Program-made: the position numbers and the translations under genes
NCBI GenBank assembly: GCA_964291505.2
Contig: OZ220216.1
Span: 1,798,001-1,862,000, forward strand
Source of the DNA: Kistimonas sp964291505
GTDB lineage: Bacteria > Pseudomonadota > Gammaproteobacteria > Pseudomonadales > Endozoicomonadaceae
DNA length: 64,000 nucleotides
Reading direction: 5' to 3'
The notes under the pieces: model-generated
Seen by the model: the letters and a program-made list of their open reading frames with translations, nothing else
Databases searched by the model: none
What the model was told of the DNA's origin: nothing
Shown here: positions 37,137 to 46,138 of the stretch, piece by piece
How positions within the stretch are numbered: the first letter of the stretch is position 1
Layout: every line of letters begins with the position of its first letter

Positions 37137-37791
37137 TATCTACCTCTCTCATGAATGCCCTGATAAGGGCTGCATCCTTAACGCCTTTTTCACACTCAAC
37201 ACCACTGCTCACATCTACACACCAGGGTTTCACCTGGGTGATGGCCTCACCGATATTGTCAGGCCCCAATCCTCCGGCCAGCATGACCGGGCAGTTCAGT
37301 CCTTCAGGGATCAAATCCCAGTCACACAATTCACCGGTTCCACCGAATGCATCAGGATTGTAGCTGTCGACCAGGAATGCGCTGGCACCGGGCCAGGCAT
37401 CACTCACTGCGGCATAATCCTCACCCTGACGCAGACGAAGTGCCTTGATATAGGGCAATCCCCACTGCCGACAGAAGTCATCGTTTTCATAACCATGAAA
37501 CTGAATAGCATCGAGCGGAACGCGAGCCAGCACTTCGTCCAGCCAGGCCGCCGTCGGGTTAACAAACACCCCGACAATGGAGACTTTCCCTTTTACTTCT
37601 GCCGCAATTCGACTTGCCACCTCAGGGGTTACGGCGCGAGGACTGGGTGCATAGAACATAAGCCCAATGGCATCTGCACCGGCTTCCACCGCCACATTGG
37701 CCATCTCAGGATTCCGCAAACCACATATCTTGACGCGAGAACGCCCATTTTGCGTTGAACATGTCTGGAAAGTGTCTGCGTCAAATAACAT
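37120..37791 (-). CDS. trpF: Phosphoribosylanthranilate isomerase
   Basis: Converts phosphoribosylanthranilate to CdRP in tryptophan synthesis. It has 223 residues, starting at ATG 37791 with AGGG 7 bp upstream. The N-terminus is about 17 residues longer than in many homologues before the conserved RVKICGLRNPEMA, which contains the catalytic Cys. The catalytic Asp is seen in VDVSSGVE. It overlaps trpB by 17 bp and lies 21 bp after truA, as in Pseudomonas. Confidence 0.95.
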   Translation of the reverse strand: MLFDADTFQTCSTQNGRSRVKICGLRNPEMANVAVEAGADAIGLMFYAPSPRAVTPEVASRIAAEVKGKVSIVGVFVNPTAAWLDEVLARVPLDAIQFHGYENDDFCRQWGLPYIKALRLRQGEDYAAVSDAWPGASAFLVDSYNPDAFGGTGELCDWDLIPEGLNCPVMLAGGLGPDNIGEAITQVKPWCVDVSSGVECEKGVKDAALIRAFMREVDNVSGD

Positions 37792-37812
37792 GCGGAACCC
37801 TGAGCAATTCTT

Positions 37813-38625
37813 TTACAGGTTTAACAATGGTGCGATAAAACCAGGCCCCAAGGGGTCTTCTGGCAGGTTAAATTCCGCCGGATAAATGACATTAACAAAA
37901 TAAAGACCATAGGGTGGTGCGGTCGCTCCGCCCATTCTTCTGTCCCTGGCCTCCAGCACCTCTCTCGCCCAGACCGGCTCTCGTTTACCAGAACCGATGG
38001 CCATCAAAACACCGGCTATATTGCGCACCATATGGTGCAGAAACGCATTGGCCTGAACATCAATCACCAACAGATCGCCAAAACGTTTAACACTAAGACT
38101 GGTAATTTCCCGCACCGGGTTCTTGGCCTGGCACTGAACGGCGCGGTAGGACGTAAAATCATGTTCGCCGATCAGGTAACGGGCCGCCTCAACCATTCGC
38201 CGCTCATCCAGAGGACGGTAATTCCAGGTCACGCCCCTGGGCAATATCGCCGACCTGACGGGGGTATTGTATATCACGTAACGATAGCGTCTGGCCAGCG
38301 CTGAAAAACGGGCATGAAAATCAGTGCTGACCGGCCGTACCCAGCGTAGGGCAATACTGTCCGGCAAATGGGTATTCGCACCGAATACCCAGCTGCGCTC
38401 TGTACGGTCAGCCGGTGAATCAAAATGGATAATCTGTCGGCAACCATGGACGCCCGCATCGGTCCTGCCTGCACACACCACGGATACAGGATGGTTTGCA
38501 ACAAAACCCAACGCCGCTTCAACATGTTGCTGCACCGTCGGAAGCCCTGATTTCAGGGATTGCCAACCGTGATACCCGGCACCATCATATTCCACACAGG
38601 CCGCATAGCGCTGGCCGTCACTCAT
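37813..38625 (-). CDS. truA: tRNA pseudouridine(38-40) synthase
   Basis: Makes pseudouridine at tRNA positions 38-40. It has 270 residues from ATG at 38625 (MSDGQRYAACVEYDGAGYHG); a TTG eight codons upstream is possible. The catalytic Asp56 is in AGRTDAGVHG. The C-terminal MVRNIAGVLMAIGSG is typical. It lies after fimV and before trpF, as in Pseudomonas. Confidence 0.97.
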   Translation of the reverse strand: MSDGQRYAACVEYDGAGYHGWQSLKSGLPTVQQHVEAALGFVANHPVSVVCAGRTDAGVHGCRQIIHFDSPADRTERSWVFGANTHLPDSIALRWVRPVSTDFHARFSALARRYRYVIYNTPVRSAILPRGVTWNYRPLDERRMVEAARYLIGEHDFTSYRAVQCQAKNPVREITSLSVKRFGDLLVIDVQANAFLHHMVRNIAGVLMAIGSGKREPVWAREVLEARDRRMGGATAPPYGLYFVNVIYPAEFNLPEDPLGPGFIAPLLNL

Positions 38626-38700
38626 TACGTCCAAAACTGATCTCGTCAATGTTTACATGGGCGCCAGGCTCAGGCAGCTTGCCCGGCAAATCGCCCGCAC

Positions 38701-38731
38701 AAAAAAGGCCGGTAATCATACCAGCCTTTTT
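38701..38731 (-). terminator. Terminator after fimV
   Basis: On the minus strand AAAAAGGCTGGTA pairs with TTACCGGCCTTTTTT (one mismatch-like G-U) around a short loop. T-runs lie on both sides. It separates fimV from truA-trpFBA. Confidence 0.85.
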
Positions 38732-38759
38732 CGCAACAGCAGAGTGCCTGAATCCGGAA

Positions 38760-41700
38760 TCAGAGCTTTTTCAGCAGGCTATCCGCCTCCTGCTTCTGGG
38801 CATCATCACCTTCACGGGCGACCTCCTCGAGAATATCCCGGGCACCATCCTGGTCCCCCATCTCGATATAGGCCCTAGCCAGATCCAGCTTGGTGGCCGT
38901 TTCGTCCGTTTCTTCCAGGAACTCGAGCTCTTCATCCAGCTCCGTCACTTCCTCACTCGCACCGACTTCACCAGCATCGCCCATCGCTGACAAATCGCCG
39001 GAAAGATCCATGGAATCAAGATCTAACGCTTCAAGATCTGATTCGTCGTTACTCTCCACGGCCTCTGGCTGTAAGGCACCATCAAGATCAGCCTCTCCCA
39101 ACCCCTCAGAGAGATCAGACAGATCCGTATCTAGAGAAGCCATTTCAGCATCCAGATCAAACTCAGACTCATCCAGCTCGATCTCATCGGATGACGCACT
39201 GTCATCAGTGACTGACTCTTCGAGACTTGCTCCCAGATCCTCATCCAGCTCCAGATCAAGACCACCCAGGTCCAAAGCATCCTCTTCGGGCTGCTCATCC
39301 AGCGTTGATGGGGCTTCTACCACTTCAAGCTCGTCATTGAGCTCCAGATCATTAAGCTCAACAATATCGTCTTCAACAACAGCGGCTGCTGACGCCTCTT
39401 CTGCAGATGCCTCAACCTGAAACTCGTCCGCATCCAAGTCGAGGGATAGATCGTCAAGGGATTCAACATCGGACGATTCTTCAGACACCGGTGATTCGGA
39501 GACAGCGGAATCATCCAGCTCAAGGTCCAAAGCAATATCATCGAGCTCATCTAAGCCAGATTCTTCCGGCGTTTCATCGCTGGCCACATCACCCAGCGAC
39601 AAATCGTCTGTCAACGAACCTGCATCGATTACTTCATCGTCATCATCCAGGCTCAGACTGATGTCGTCGAGATCTGCGATATCATCCGATCCATCGTCAG
39701 GAGCGGCTTCACCGGTAGCATTATCAAAACCAAGGTCAAGCTCCAGGTCATCCAGCCCATCGATAGACAGATCGTCATCGTCAATTTTGTCAGTATCGAG
39801 TGATACCTCAACATCAACAGCATCAATACTCTCATCAATGCCAAGATCATCATCCAAAGCCAGATCCAACGTATCCTCAGAAGCGAGATCTGATGACGCC
39901 TCCTCCACTACAGAGTCCAAGTTGGCGTCGAGGTCAATATCATTACTGGTCAGCTCATCAGTCAAAGCTTCAAGCTCATTCAACACATCTTCAGGTTCGA
40001 AATCTGCCAGTGTTGCATTGGCAAACTGCGACTTCAGTGCCTCAATTTGTGCCTGAGTAGCCTCATCGACATCACCTAATGCACTCAGTTGCTCCCTGAA
40101 GCCTTCGAGGTCATCCATACCTGCCTGGACTTCCATCAGCTTCAGACGATAACCGGTATTATCCGGCTCTGCTTGAACCGCTTTGGTGAGTATTTCTGCA
40201 GCCTGCTCGAAACGCCCATAATCGGCATACACAGCGGCTTCCGCAATGGCACTACCTGCAGCTGTCGATGCCACCTGTTGATCCAGCAATTCCTGATCAA
40301 TTTCCAGATCAGCATCCAACTCTAATGGTTGAATACCTGCGCCACCGGCCATTTTTGTGGGTACAGCAGCCGCATTCAAACCGGTGCCAAGATCAATCTG
40401 CTCATTACCTGCCGGAGAAAATGTATCCTGCTCATTAAGGGAATCCTGAAATACATCTTCAGCCTGGGCCCGCCGCCGAGCGACAAACATCAGACCTGCA
40501 ACGATGAATAAGACACCTCCCCCAGCAAGCCCCATGTAGAGGGGGCTATCAAGGAACTCATCAACAAAGGATTTTTCAGGCTTGGGATTGGTCGCATCTG
40601 CCAGATTGCCTGGCTTTTCGGAAGGCTTGCTGTCAGCAGCGTTCGTTTGGCCCTGATTCTTACCGCCATCGGCCACCTGCTGCTGGCTTCCACCAGACTC
40701 AGCGTCATCCTGATAGTTATAATCAATCTCACCATTGGCTGGCGGCGGCAAAGTTGTAGGCGGGGTGGCCTGGGCAATATCCTGAGGCGGCTCCGGAGGC
40801 GTAAGGGTTTCACCCACATCTTGCTGCCCCATACCCTGTATCGCTGTCAGCTCATCATTTTTAAGTGCTATCAGCCTTTCCAGAGTTGCCAATTGATTAG
40901 TCAGGGCATCCAACTTATCCCTGAGCTCTGCATTCTCACGGGTTAGCAGATCAATCCGCTCAGAACTCAAGGCTAATTCATTTTCCAGCGCTCTGACGCG
41001 ACCGGAGTCACCGCTACCACCACCCTGATCAGCCCCGTTACCACTACCGCCATCCCCCGAGGAGACAACCGTTAACCGGCCATCGTCCTGTCGCTTCCTG
41101 GGTTGGTCATCCGCCGTCGCACGACGGGTGGCATCCAGCTGCCTGACACTCCCTTTCCAGGTAGAATTCTGTTTGGCGACACCCGCAATAGCACCTGCCT
41201 CACTGATCTCTCGCAGCATGACGCGATCAGGAATCCGCAGGACACTGCCCTGCTTGAGCATATTGATATTGCCATTGATGAATGCGCCGGGATTGTCTGC
41301 CTGGATCGCCAACATCATTTGTTGGGGCGACACCGAGCGATCAGGCCGGTAACGCAATGCAATATCCCAAAGCGTTTCGTCTTTTTTAACTTTATGGGAG
41401 CCTGTCGGCGTTTTGGAAGGGGATCTGGATGAGTCAGGCGTTGAACGGATGGGAGCAACAGCATCAGGAATGCGCTGATAACGATTGACGCTGCCGCCCT
41501 GATACTTCGGCTGACGCGCAGCTTCTTCAGCGACACGGGCGCTGAATGAGGGCGGGTCCAGCAGCAGCGTATATTCACGCAACAGTCGTCCACTGGGCCA
41601 ATGCACTTCAACCAGGAAATTCAGGAAAGGTTCAACGACAGGTTTCTTACTGGTGACACGAACCGTCGTCCTCCCGTCATCATGAACGACAGTTTCAAAG

Positions 41701-41939
41701 TTGAGGTCAGATAAGAAAAATGGTCTTTCTACACCGGCACGCTTGAAATCATCCCTCGTCGCCAGGTTTGGCAATATTTCGGTATTGGACAGCTCCCTGA
41801 CCTGAACCAGTTCAATTTCAGCATCAAGCGGCTGATTCAGATACGAGTTAATCGTAATCTCTCCCAGCCCGAGCCCGAGTGCAGGACCCGCAGAAATCGC
41901 CCCAGTGGCAGCCATGGCCACTATCAGCTTGCGTAGCAT
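38760..41939 (-). CDS. fimV: FimV family pilus/polarity protein
   Basis: Large inner-membrane protein that organises the cell pole and supports type IV pilus assembly and twitching in Pseudomonas. It has 1059 residues. A signal peptide is at 1-22 and the FimV N-terminal domain is at about 23-130. A LysM peptidoglycan-binding domain is at about 180-242 (HKVKKDETLWDIALRYRPD). A coiled coil runs about 310-365 (SSERIDLLTRENAELRDKL). One membrane helix (LYMGLAGGGVLFIVAGLMFVA) lies near 475-495. A very acidic Asp/Ser/Leu-rich region follows, then the conserved C-terminal TPR-like FimV domain (TKLDLARAYIEMGDQDGARDILEEV). Its presence implies type IV pili elsewhere in the genome. Confidence 0.95.
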   Translation of the reverse strand: MLRKLIVAMAATGAISAGPALGLGLGEITINSYLNQPLDAEIELVQVRELSNTEILPNLATRDDFKRAGVERPFFLSDLNFETVVHDDGRTTVRVTSKKPVVEPFLNFLVEVHWPSGRLLREYTLLLDPPSFSARVAEEAARQPKYQGGSVNRYQRIPDAVAPIRSTPDSSRSPSKTPTGSHKVKKDETLWDIALRYRPDRSVSPQQMMLAIQADNPGAFINGNINMLKQGSVLRIPDRVMLREISEAGAIAGVAKQNSTWKGSVRQLDATRRATADDQPRKRQDDGRLTVVSSGDGGSGNGADQGGGSGDSGRVRALENELALSSERIDLLTRENAELRDKLDALTNQLATLERLIALKNDELTAIQGMGQQDVGETLTPPEPPQDIAQATPPTTLPPPANGEIDYNYQDDAESGGSQQQVADGGKNQGQTNAADSKPSEKPGNLADATNPKPEKSFVDEFLDSPLYMGLAGGGVLFIVAGLMFVARRRAQAEDVFQDSLNEQDTFSPAGNEQIDLGTGLNAAAVPTKMAGGAGIQPLELDADLEIDQELLDQQVASTAAGSAIAEAAVYADYGRFEQAAEILTKAVQAEPDNTGYRLKLMEVQAGMDDLEGFREQLSALGDVDEATQAQIEALKSQFANATLADFEPEDVLNELEALTDELTSNDIDLDANLDSVVEEASSDLASEDTLDLALDDDLGIDESIDAVDVEVSLDTDKIDDDDLSIDGLDDLELDLGFDNATGEAAPDDGSDDIADLDDISLSLDDDDEVIDAGSLTDDLSLGDVASDETPEESGLDELDDIALDLELDDSAVSESPVSEESSDVESLDDLSLDLDADEFQVEASAEEASAAAVVEDDIVELNDLELNDELEVVEAPSTLDEQPEEDALDLGGLDLELDEDLGASLEESVTDDSASSDEIELDESEFDLDAEMASLDTDLSDLSEGLGEADLDGALQPEAVESNDESDLEALDLDSMDLSGDLSAMGDAGEVGASEEVTELDEELEFLEETDETATKLDLARAYIEMGDQDGARDILEEVAREGDDAQKQEADSLLKKL

Positions 41940-42082
41940 GATCCCCTATCCCTTGATTATTATTGTCGCTCGACCTGGCAATCCAGTATCACGGTCGACA
42001 CCGGTAAAACCTGCAAAGCCACATGATTCTGATCATTATGCCCCGGTCAGGCCGAGGCTTCTCTTTTATTCTCAATAAGTTA

Positions 42083-43111
42083 TCATTCTGCGAAGGATTT
42101 TATCAATAGCTCTGCGATCTGAATGCTATTAAGTGCCGCCCCTTTTCGCACATTATCTGACACAATCCACAGATTCAGCCCCCGCTCACAGGAAATATCT
42201 TCGCGGATGCGTCCAACAAAAACATCATCTTGACCGGAGCAATCACCCACAGGTGTCGGATAACCACCAGCTTCCAGTTCATCCATTACCGTGACACCGG
42301 GTGCGTTTTCGAGCAATTCTCGTGCATCCGTAACCGTTAACTGTTTTTCTGTCTCAATACTCACTGACTCAGAATGCCCATAGAAAACCGGCACCCGCAC
42401 ACAGGTAGGATTCACCTGAATAGAATCATCCCCCAAAATCTTCCGGGTTTCCCACACCATTTTCATTTCTTCGCGGGTATAGCCATTCTCTTCAAAGCGA
42501 TCGATATGCGGGATCACATTAAAGGCTATCTGCTTGCTGAAAACATCGGCCTCAACCGGCTTAGCGTTAAGCAAACGGGCCGTCTGGTCCGCCAGCTCCT
42601 TCACGCCTTTCATTCCCGCACCGCTGACGGCCTGGTAAGTGGAAACGGTGATCCGACGAATAGAGGCTGCGTCATGCAACGGCTTGAGCGCCACCAGCAT
42701 CTGGATGGTTGAGCAATTAGGATTGGCGATAATATTGTGATTACGGTAGGCACTGATCGCCTCGGGATTCACTTCCGGCACAATCAGGGGAATATCCTCC
42801 TGGTAACGGAAATGCGAGGTGTTATCGATTACAACGCAGCCTGCCGCGGCGGCCTTGGGCGCATACTCAGCCGACACCTCACCACCGGCAGAAAACAGCG
42901 CTATTTTCACCTGGGAAAAATCAAAGTCCGCAAGATTTTCAACCCGATGGGCGCGATTACGAAAGATCACGCTGCCACCTGCGGAGCGCTCACTGGCCAG
43001 GGGATACATCTTGCCAACCGGGAACTCACGTTCCTCCAGAATCGACAACATTGCCTCACCCACAGCACCTGTGGCACCGACTACAGCAATATCATAGGTT
43101 GAACTCATCAA
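42083..43111 (-). CDS. Second aspartate-semialdehyde dehydrogenase (Usg/Asd2 type)
   Basis: A 342-residue NADP-dependent semialdehyde dehydrogenase family member. The nucleotide motif VGATGAVGEAML is at 10-22. It keeps a candidate catalytic cysteine, Cys133 in NPNCSTIQM, and the HIDRFEENGYTREEMKMVWETRKI block. It may be a working paralogue of Asd rather than a Usg-type inactive homologue; the sequence alone does not decide. It is downstream of asd and upstream of fimV, as PA3116 is in Pseudomonas. The 125-bp gap from asd suggests possible separate expression. Confidence 0.88.
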   Translation of the reverse strand: MMSSTYDIAVVGATGAVGEAMLSILEEREFPVGKMYPLASERSAGGSVIFRNRAHRVENLADFDFSQVKIALFSAGGEVSAEYAPKAAAAGCVVIDNTSHFRYQEDIPLIVPEVNPEAISAYRNHNIIANPNCSTIQMLVALKPLHDAASIRRITVSTYQAVSGAGMKGVKELADQTARLLNAKPVEADVFSKQIAFNVIPHIDRFEENGYTREEMKMVWETRKILGDDSIQVNPTCVRVPVFYGHSESVSIETEKQLTVTDARELLENAPGVTVMDELEAGGYPTPVGDCSGQDDVFVGRIREDISCERGLNLWIVSDNVRKGAALNSIQIAELLIKSFAE

Positions 43112-43201
43112 TTCTCATCCAGCATTTACAACGAAATCAGTCACCTATATACCCTTTTTCAGGTCAACAAATCTAGCAACAGACTCATAAAGACCCGCTT
43201 C

Positions 43202-43223
43202 GATGTAACCTCCCTGTTACATC
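43202..43223 (-). repeat. Inverted repeat between asd and the second asd paralogue
   Basis: GATGTAAC and GTTACATC are perfect 8-bp arms around a 6-nt loop, 14 bp past the asd stop on the minus strand. It is followed by GAAGCGGGTCTTT rather than a clean T-run, so a weak terminator at best. Confidence 0.4.
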
Positions 43224-43236
43224 AGGCGATGTGATA

Positions 43237-44346
43237 TCACGATTCCAGCAGAATTCTCAGCATTCGGCGAAGTGGTTCAGCCGCCCCCCAAAGCAACTGA
43301 TCCCCAACCGTAAATGCAGACAGATATTCCGGCCCCATATTCATCTTACGCAGACGACCTACCGGCACAGTCAATGAACCACTCACCACCGCAGGGGAAA
43401 GACGCTGTATGCTGTCCTCACGATGATTAGGCACCAGCTCAACCCAGTCATTTGCCTGGGCGATCATAGCCTCAATGTCAGCCATTGGAATGTCGCGCTT
43501 TAACTTCAACGTTAATGCCTGAGAATGGCAACGCATGGCGCCAACACGTACGCAGATACCGTCCAACGGAATCGACTGATCCAGTCCCAGAATCTTGTTG
43601 GTTTCCGACTGTGCTTTCCATTCTTCCCTGCTCTGACCATTCTCCAGCTCCCGGTCAATATAGGGAATCAGGCAACCCGCCAGTGGCACACCAAATTCGG
43701 ATACGGGAAAATCATCTGAACGAATAACGTTCGTGACTTTCCGATCAATATCCAAAATGGCAGCTGCAGGATCCTGCAACTCCGCGGCTACAGTATCCCG
43801 AATCACGCCCATCTGACTGATCAGCTCCCGCATATTGCGCGCACCGGCACCGCTGGCGGCCTGATAGGTCATGGCACTTGCCCACTCAACCAGTCCTTCG
43901 CGGAAAAGACCACCCAGTGCCATCAGCATCAGACTGACCGTGCAATTGCCACCCACAAAGGTTTTGACGCCCTGAGCCAGCCCCTGCCTGATCACACTGT
44001 CATTCACCGGATCCAGCACGATGATGCTATCATCATCCATTCGTAGTTTTGACGCAGCATCTATCCAGTATCCCGTCCAGCCGGATGCCCTGAGCCCCGG
44101 ATAGACATCACCGGTATAATCACCGCCCTGACAGGAGATAATGACATCCATCTGCGCCAGCGCCTGCAGATCCCGGGCATCCGCCAGGGCGGGCACCTCA
44201 CGACCGATATCTGGCCCCGGCTGCCCTTTCTGGGACGTAGTAAAGAAGGTGGGTTCTACCCGATCAAAGTCGTTTTCCTCGAGCATCCGCTGCATGAGTA
44301 CGGATCCCACCATACCCCGCCAGCCCACCAGACCAAGCTTGATCAT
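43237..44346 (-). CDS. asd: Aspartate-semialdehyde dehydrogenase
   Basis: Makes aspartate semialdehyde for lysine/diaminopimelate, methionine and threonine synthesis. It has 369 residues from ATG at 44346, with GGGGAG 8 bp upstream; the start MIKLGLVGWRGMVGSVLM fits the enteric family. The catalytic Cys135 (GGNCTVSLMLMA) is at the E. coli position. It follows leuB by 28 bp and is probably in the leuCDB operon. Confidence 0.97.
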   Translation of the reverse strand: MIKLGLVGWRGMVGSVLMQRMLEENDFDRVEPTFFTTSQKGQPGPDIGREVPALADARDLQALAQMDVIISCQGGDYTGDVYPGLRASGWTGYWIDAASKLRMDDDSIIVLDPVNDSVIRQGLAQGVKTFVGGNCTVSLMLMALGGLFREGLVEWASAMTYQAASGAGARNMRELISQMGVIRDTVAAELQDPAAAILDIDRKVTNVIRSDDFPVSEFGVPLAGCLIPYIDRELENGQSREEWKAQSETNKILGLDQSIPLDGICVRVGAMRCHSQALTLKLKRDIPMADIEAMIAQANDWVELVPNHREDSIQRLSPAVVSGSLTVPVGRLRKMNMGPEYLSAFTVGDQLLWGAAEPLRRMLRILLES

Positions 44347-44374
44347 GCAATAAACTCCCCGCACCTCTGTTTAT

Positions 44375-45445
44375 TTATATTGCTGCCGCTACTGCATCAC
44401 CCATCGCCTGGGTTGAAACCTTTTGCAATCCATCCGACCAGATGTCTGCTGTACGCAAACTGTCATCCAGCACCTTACTGACCGCCTGTTCAATGGCATC
44501 AGCAGCTTCTGCCTCAGCGAAGGAGTAGCGCAACAGCATGGCCAGCGACAGAATGGTGGCCAGCGGATTGGCAACACCCTGCCCTGCGATATCCGGTGCG
44601 GAACCGTGTACAGGCTCATACAACCCCTTGTTATCAGCATCGAGTGACGCCGAAGGCAGCATACCGATAGAGCCGGTCAGCATGGCAGCACAATCAGACA
44701 AAATATCGCCAAACATATTGCCGGTCACCATGACATCAAACTGCCTTGGTGCACGCACCAGCTGCATGGCGGCGTTGTCGACATACATGTGTTCCAGCTC
44801 AACATCCGGGTACTCCTTTCCGATCTCTTCCATGATTTCGCGCCAGAGTACGGTGACCTCCAACACGTTGGACTTATCGACGGAACACACCCGACCACCG
44901 CGTTTGCGTGCTGCCTCAAAGGCGACCCGACCAATTCGACGGATTTCAGATTCACTGTAAACGTAGGTGTTGTAGCCCTGGCGCTCACCATTTTCGAGCG
45001 TACGAATGCCCCGGGGTTCCCCAAAATAGATACCACCGGTCAACTCGCGGACAATCAGGATATCCAGACCACTGACCACTTCCGGTTTCAATGTAGAAGC
45101 TGACGCCAACTGCGGATAGAGAATCGCAGGACGCAGATTGGCAAACAGATTCAGACTAGAGCGCAAGCCCAGCAACCCTTTCTCAGGACGCTTCGACGTT
45201 TCCAGGTGATCCCACTTCGGGCCACCCACTGCTCCCATCAGCAATGCATCGGCGGACATCGCCTTGTCGAGGGTTTCCGCCGGGAGCGGGTTTCCGGTGG
45301 CATCAATGGCCGCACCACCCAGCAACGCCTCGTCAACGGAAACGGCAAGACCGAATTTATCTTTGACCTTGTCCAACACCTTCAGCGCTTCGGTAACGAT
45401 TTCCGGACCAATGCCATCACCAGGCAGCACCAGCAACTTTTTCAT
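44375..45445 (-). CDS. leuB: 3-isopropylmalate dehydrogenase
   Basis: NAD-dependent oxidative decarboxylation of 3-isopropylmalate in leucine synthesis. It has 356 residues from ATG at 45445 (MKKLLVLPGDGIGPEIV); an AGGAG lies 11 bp upstream, and the open frame before it is not conserved. The catalytic and metal-binding residues are seen in RELTGGIYFGEPRG, the VDKSNVLE segment and GDILSDCAAML. It follows leuD by 42 bp. Confidence 0.97.
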   Translation of the reverse strand: MKKLLVLPGDGIGPEIVTEALKVLDKVKDKFGLAVSVDEALLGGAAIDATGNPLPAETLDKAMSADALLMGAVGGPKWDHLETSKRPEKGLLGLRSSLNLFANLRPAILYPQLASASTLKPEVVSGLDILIVRELTGGIYFGEPRGIRTLENGERQGYNTYVYSESEIRRIGRVAFEAARKRGGRVCSVDKSNVLEVTVLWREIMEEIGKEYPDVELEHMYVDNAAMQLVRAPRQFDVMVTGNMFGDILSDCAAMLTGSIGMLPSASLDADNKGLYEPVHGSAPDIAGQGVANPLATILSLAMLLRYSFAEAEAADAIEQAVSKVLDDSLRTADIWSDGLQKVSTQAMGDAVAAAI

Positions 45446-45487
45446 TTTTCTATCAACTCCTGAAACGTAATCACTGTCGTACAACGA

Positions 45488-46138
45488 TTAACGGGCAACG
45501 GTGTTAAACAGCCAGGGGAAACGTGCCTGATGACACTGCTCAAACTGCCGAATGGCATCGGACTGCTCCAGCGTCAAACCAATCTCATCAAGGCCTTTCA
45601 ACAGGCAATCCTTTCGAAAGGCATCGATGCCGAACTCAACCTCACGACCACCAGGGCGCACGATTACCTCGCGCTCAAGATCGATTGTCAGCGAATAGCC
45701 ATCCTGCTCAGCCGTTTCCCGAAACAACTCATCAACAACATCTTCAAGTAAAACAATGGGTAACAAGCCATTCTTGAAGCAGTTGTTATAGAAAATATCC
45801 GCAAAACTCGGCGCGATAACACAGCGAAAACCATAATCATCCAATGCCCAGGGCGCATGTTCACGGGATGAACCACAGCCGAAGTTATGGCGACTCAACA
45901 GAATCGACGCATCACGGTAACGGGGTTGATTTAGTACAAAATCCTGGTTCAGAGGACGACCACTGCAATCCTGATCCGGCTGGCCTTCATCAAGATAACG
46001 CAGTTCATCAAACAGGTTTTTTCCGAACCCGGAGCGCCGGATGGATTTCAGGAACTGCTTGGGAATGATCATATCCGTATCAACATTGGCACGATCCAGC
46101 GGCGCCACGATACCGGTATGCACAGTGAATGCTTTCAT
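45488..46138 (-). CDS. leuD: 3-isopropylmalate dehydratase small subunit
   Basis: Swivel-domain subunit that completes the isopropylmalate isomerase with LeuC. It has 216 residues. It has the family stretches IIPKQFLKSIRRSGFGKNLFDE and NFGCGSSREHAPWAL. Its start overlaps the leuC stop by 4 bp (ATGA), so the two are co-translated. Confidence 0.98.
   Translation of the reverse strand: MKAFTVHTGIVAPLDRANVDTDMIIPKQFLKSIRRSGFGKNLFDELRYLDEGQPDQDCSGRPLNQDFVLNQPRYRDASILLSRHNFGCGSSREHAPWALDDYGFRCVIAPSFADIFYNNCFKNGLLPIVLLEDVVDELFRETAEQDGYSLTIDLEREVIVRPGGREVEFGIDAFRKDCLLKGLDEIGLTLEQSDAIRQFEQCHQARFPWLFNTVAR

Noticed and set aside
38900..40100. Tandem repeat array in the acidic part of fimV
   Set aside because: The Asp/Leu-rich segments are degenerate low-complexity sequence, not a true tandem repeat; typical of FimV.
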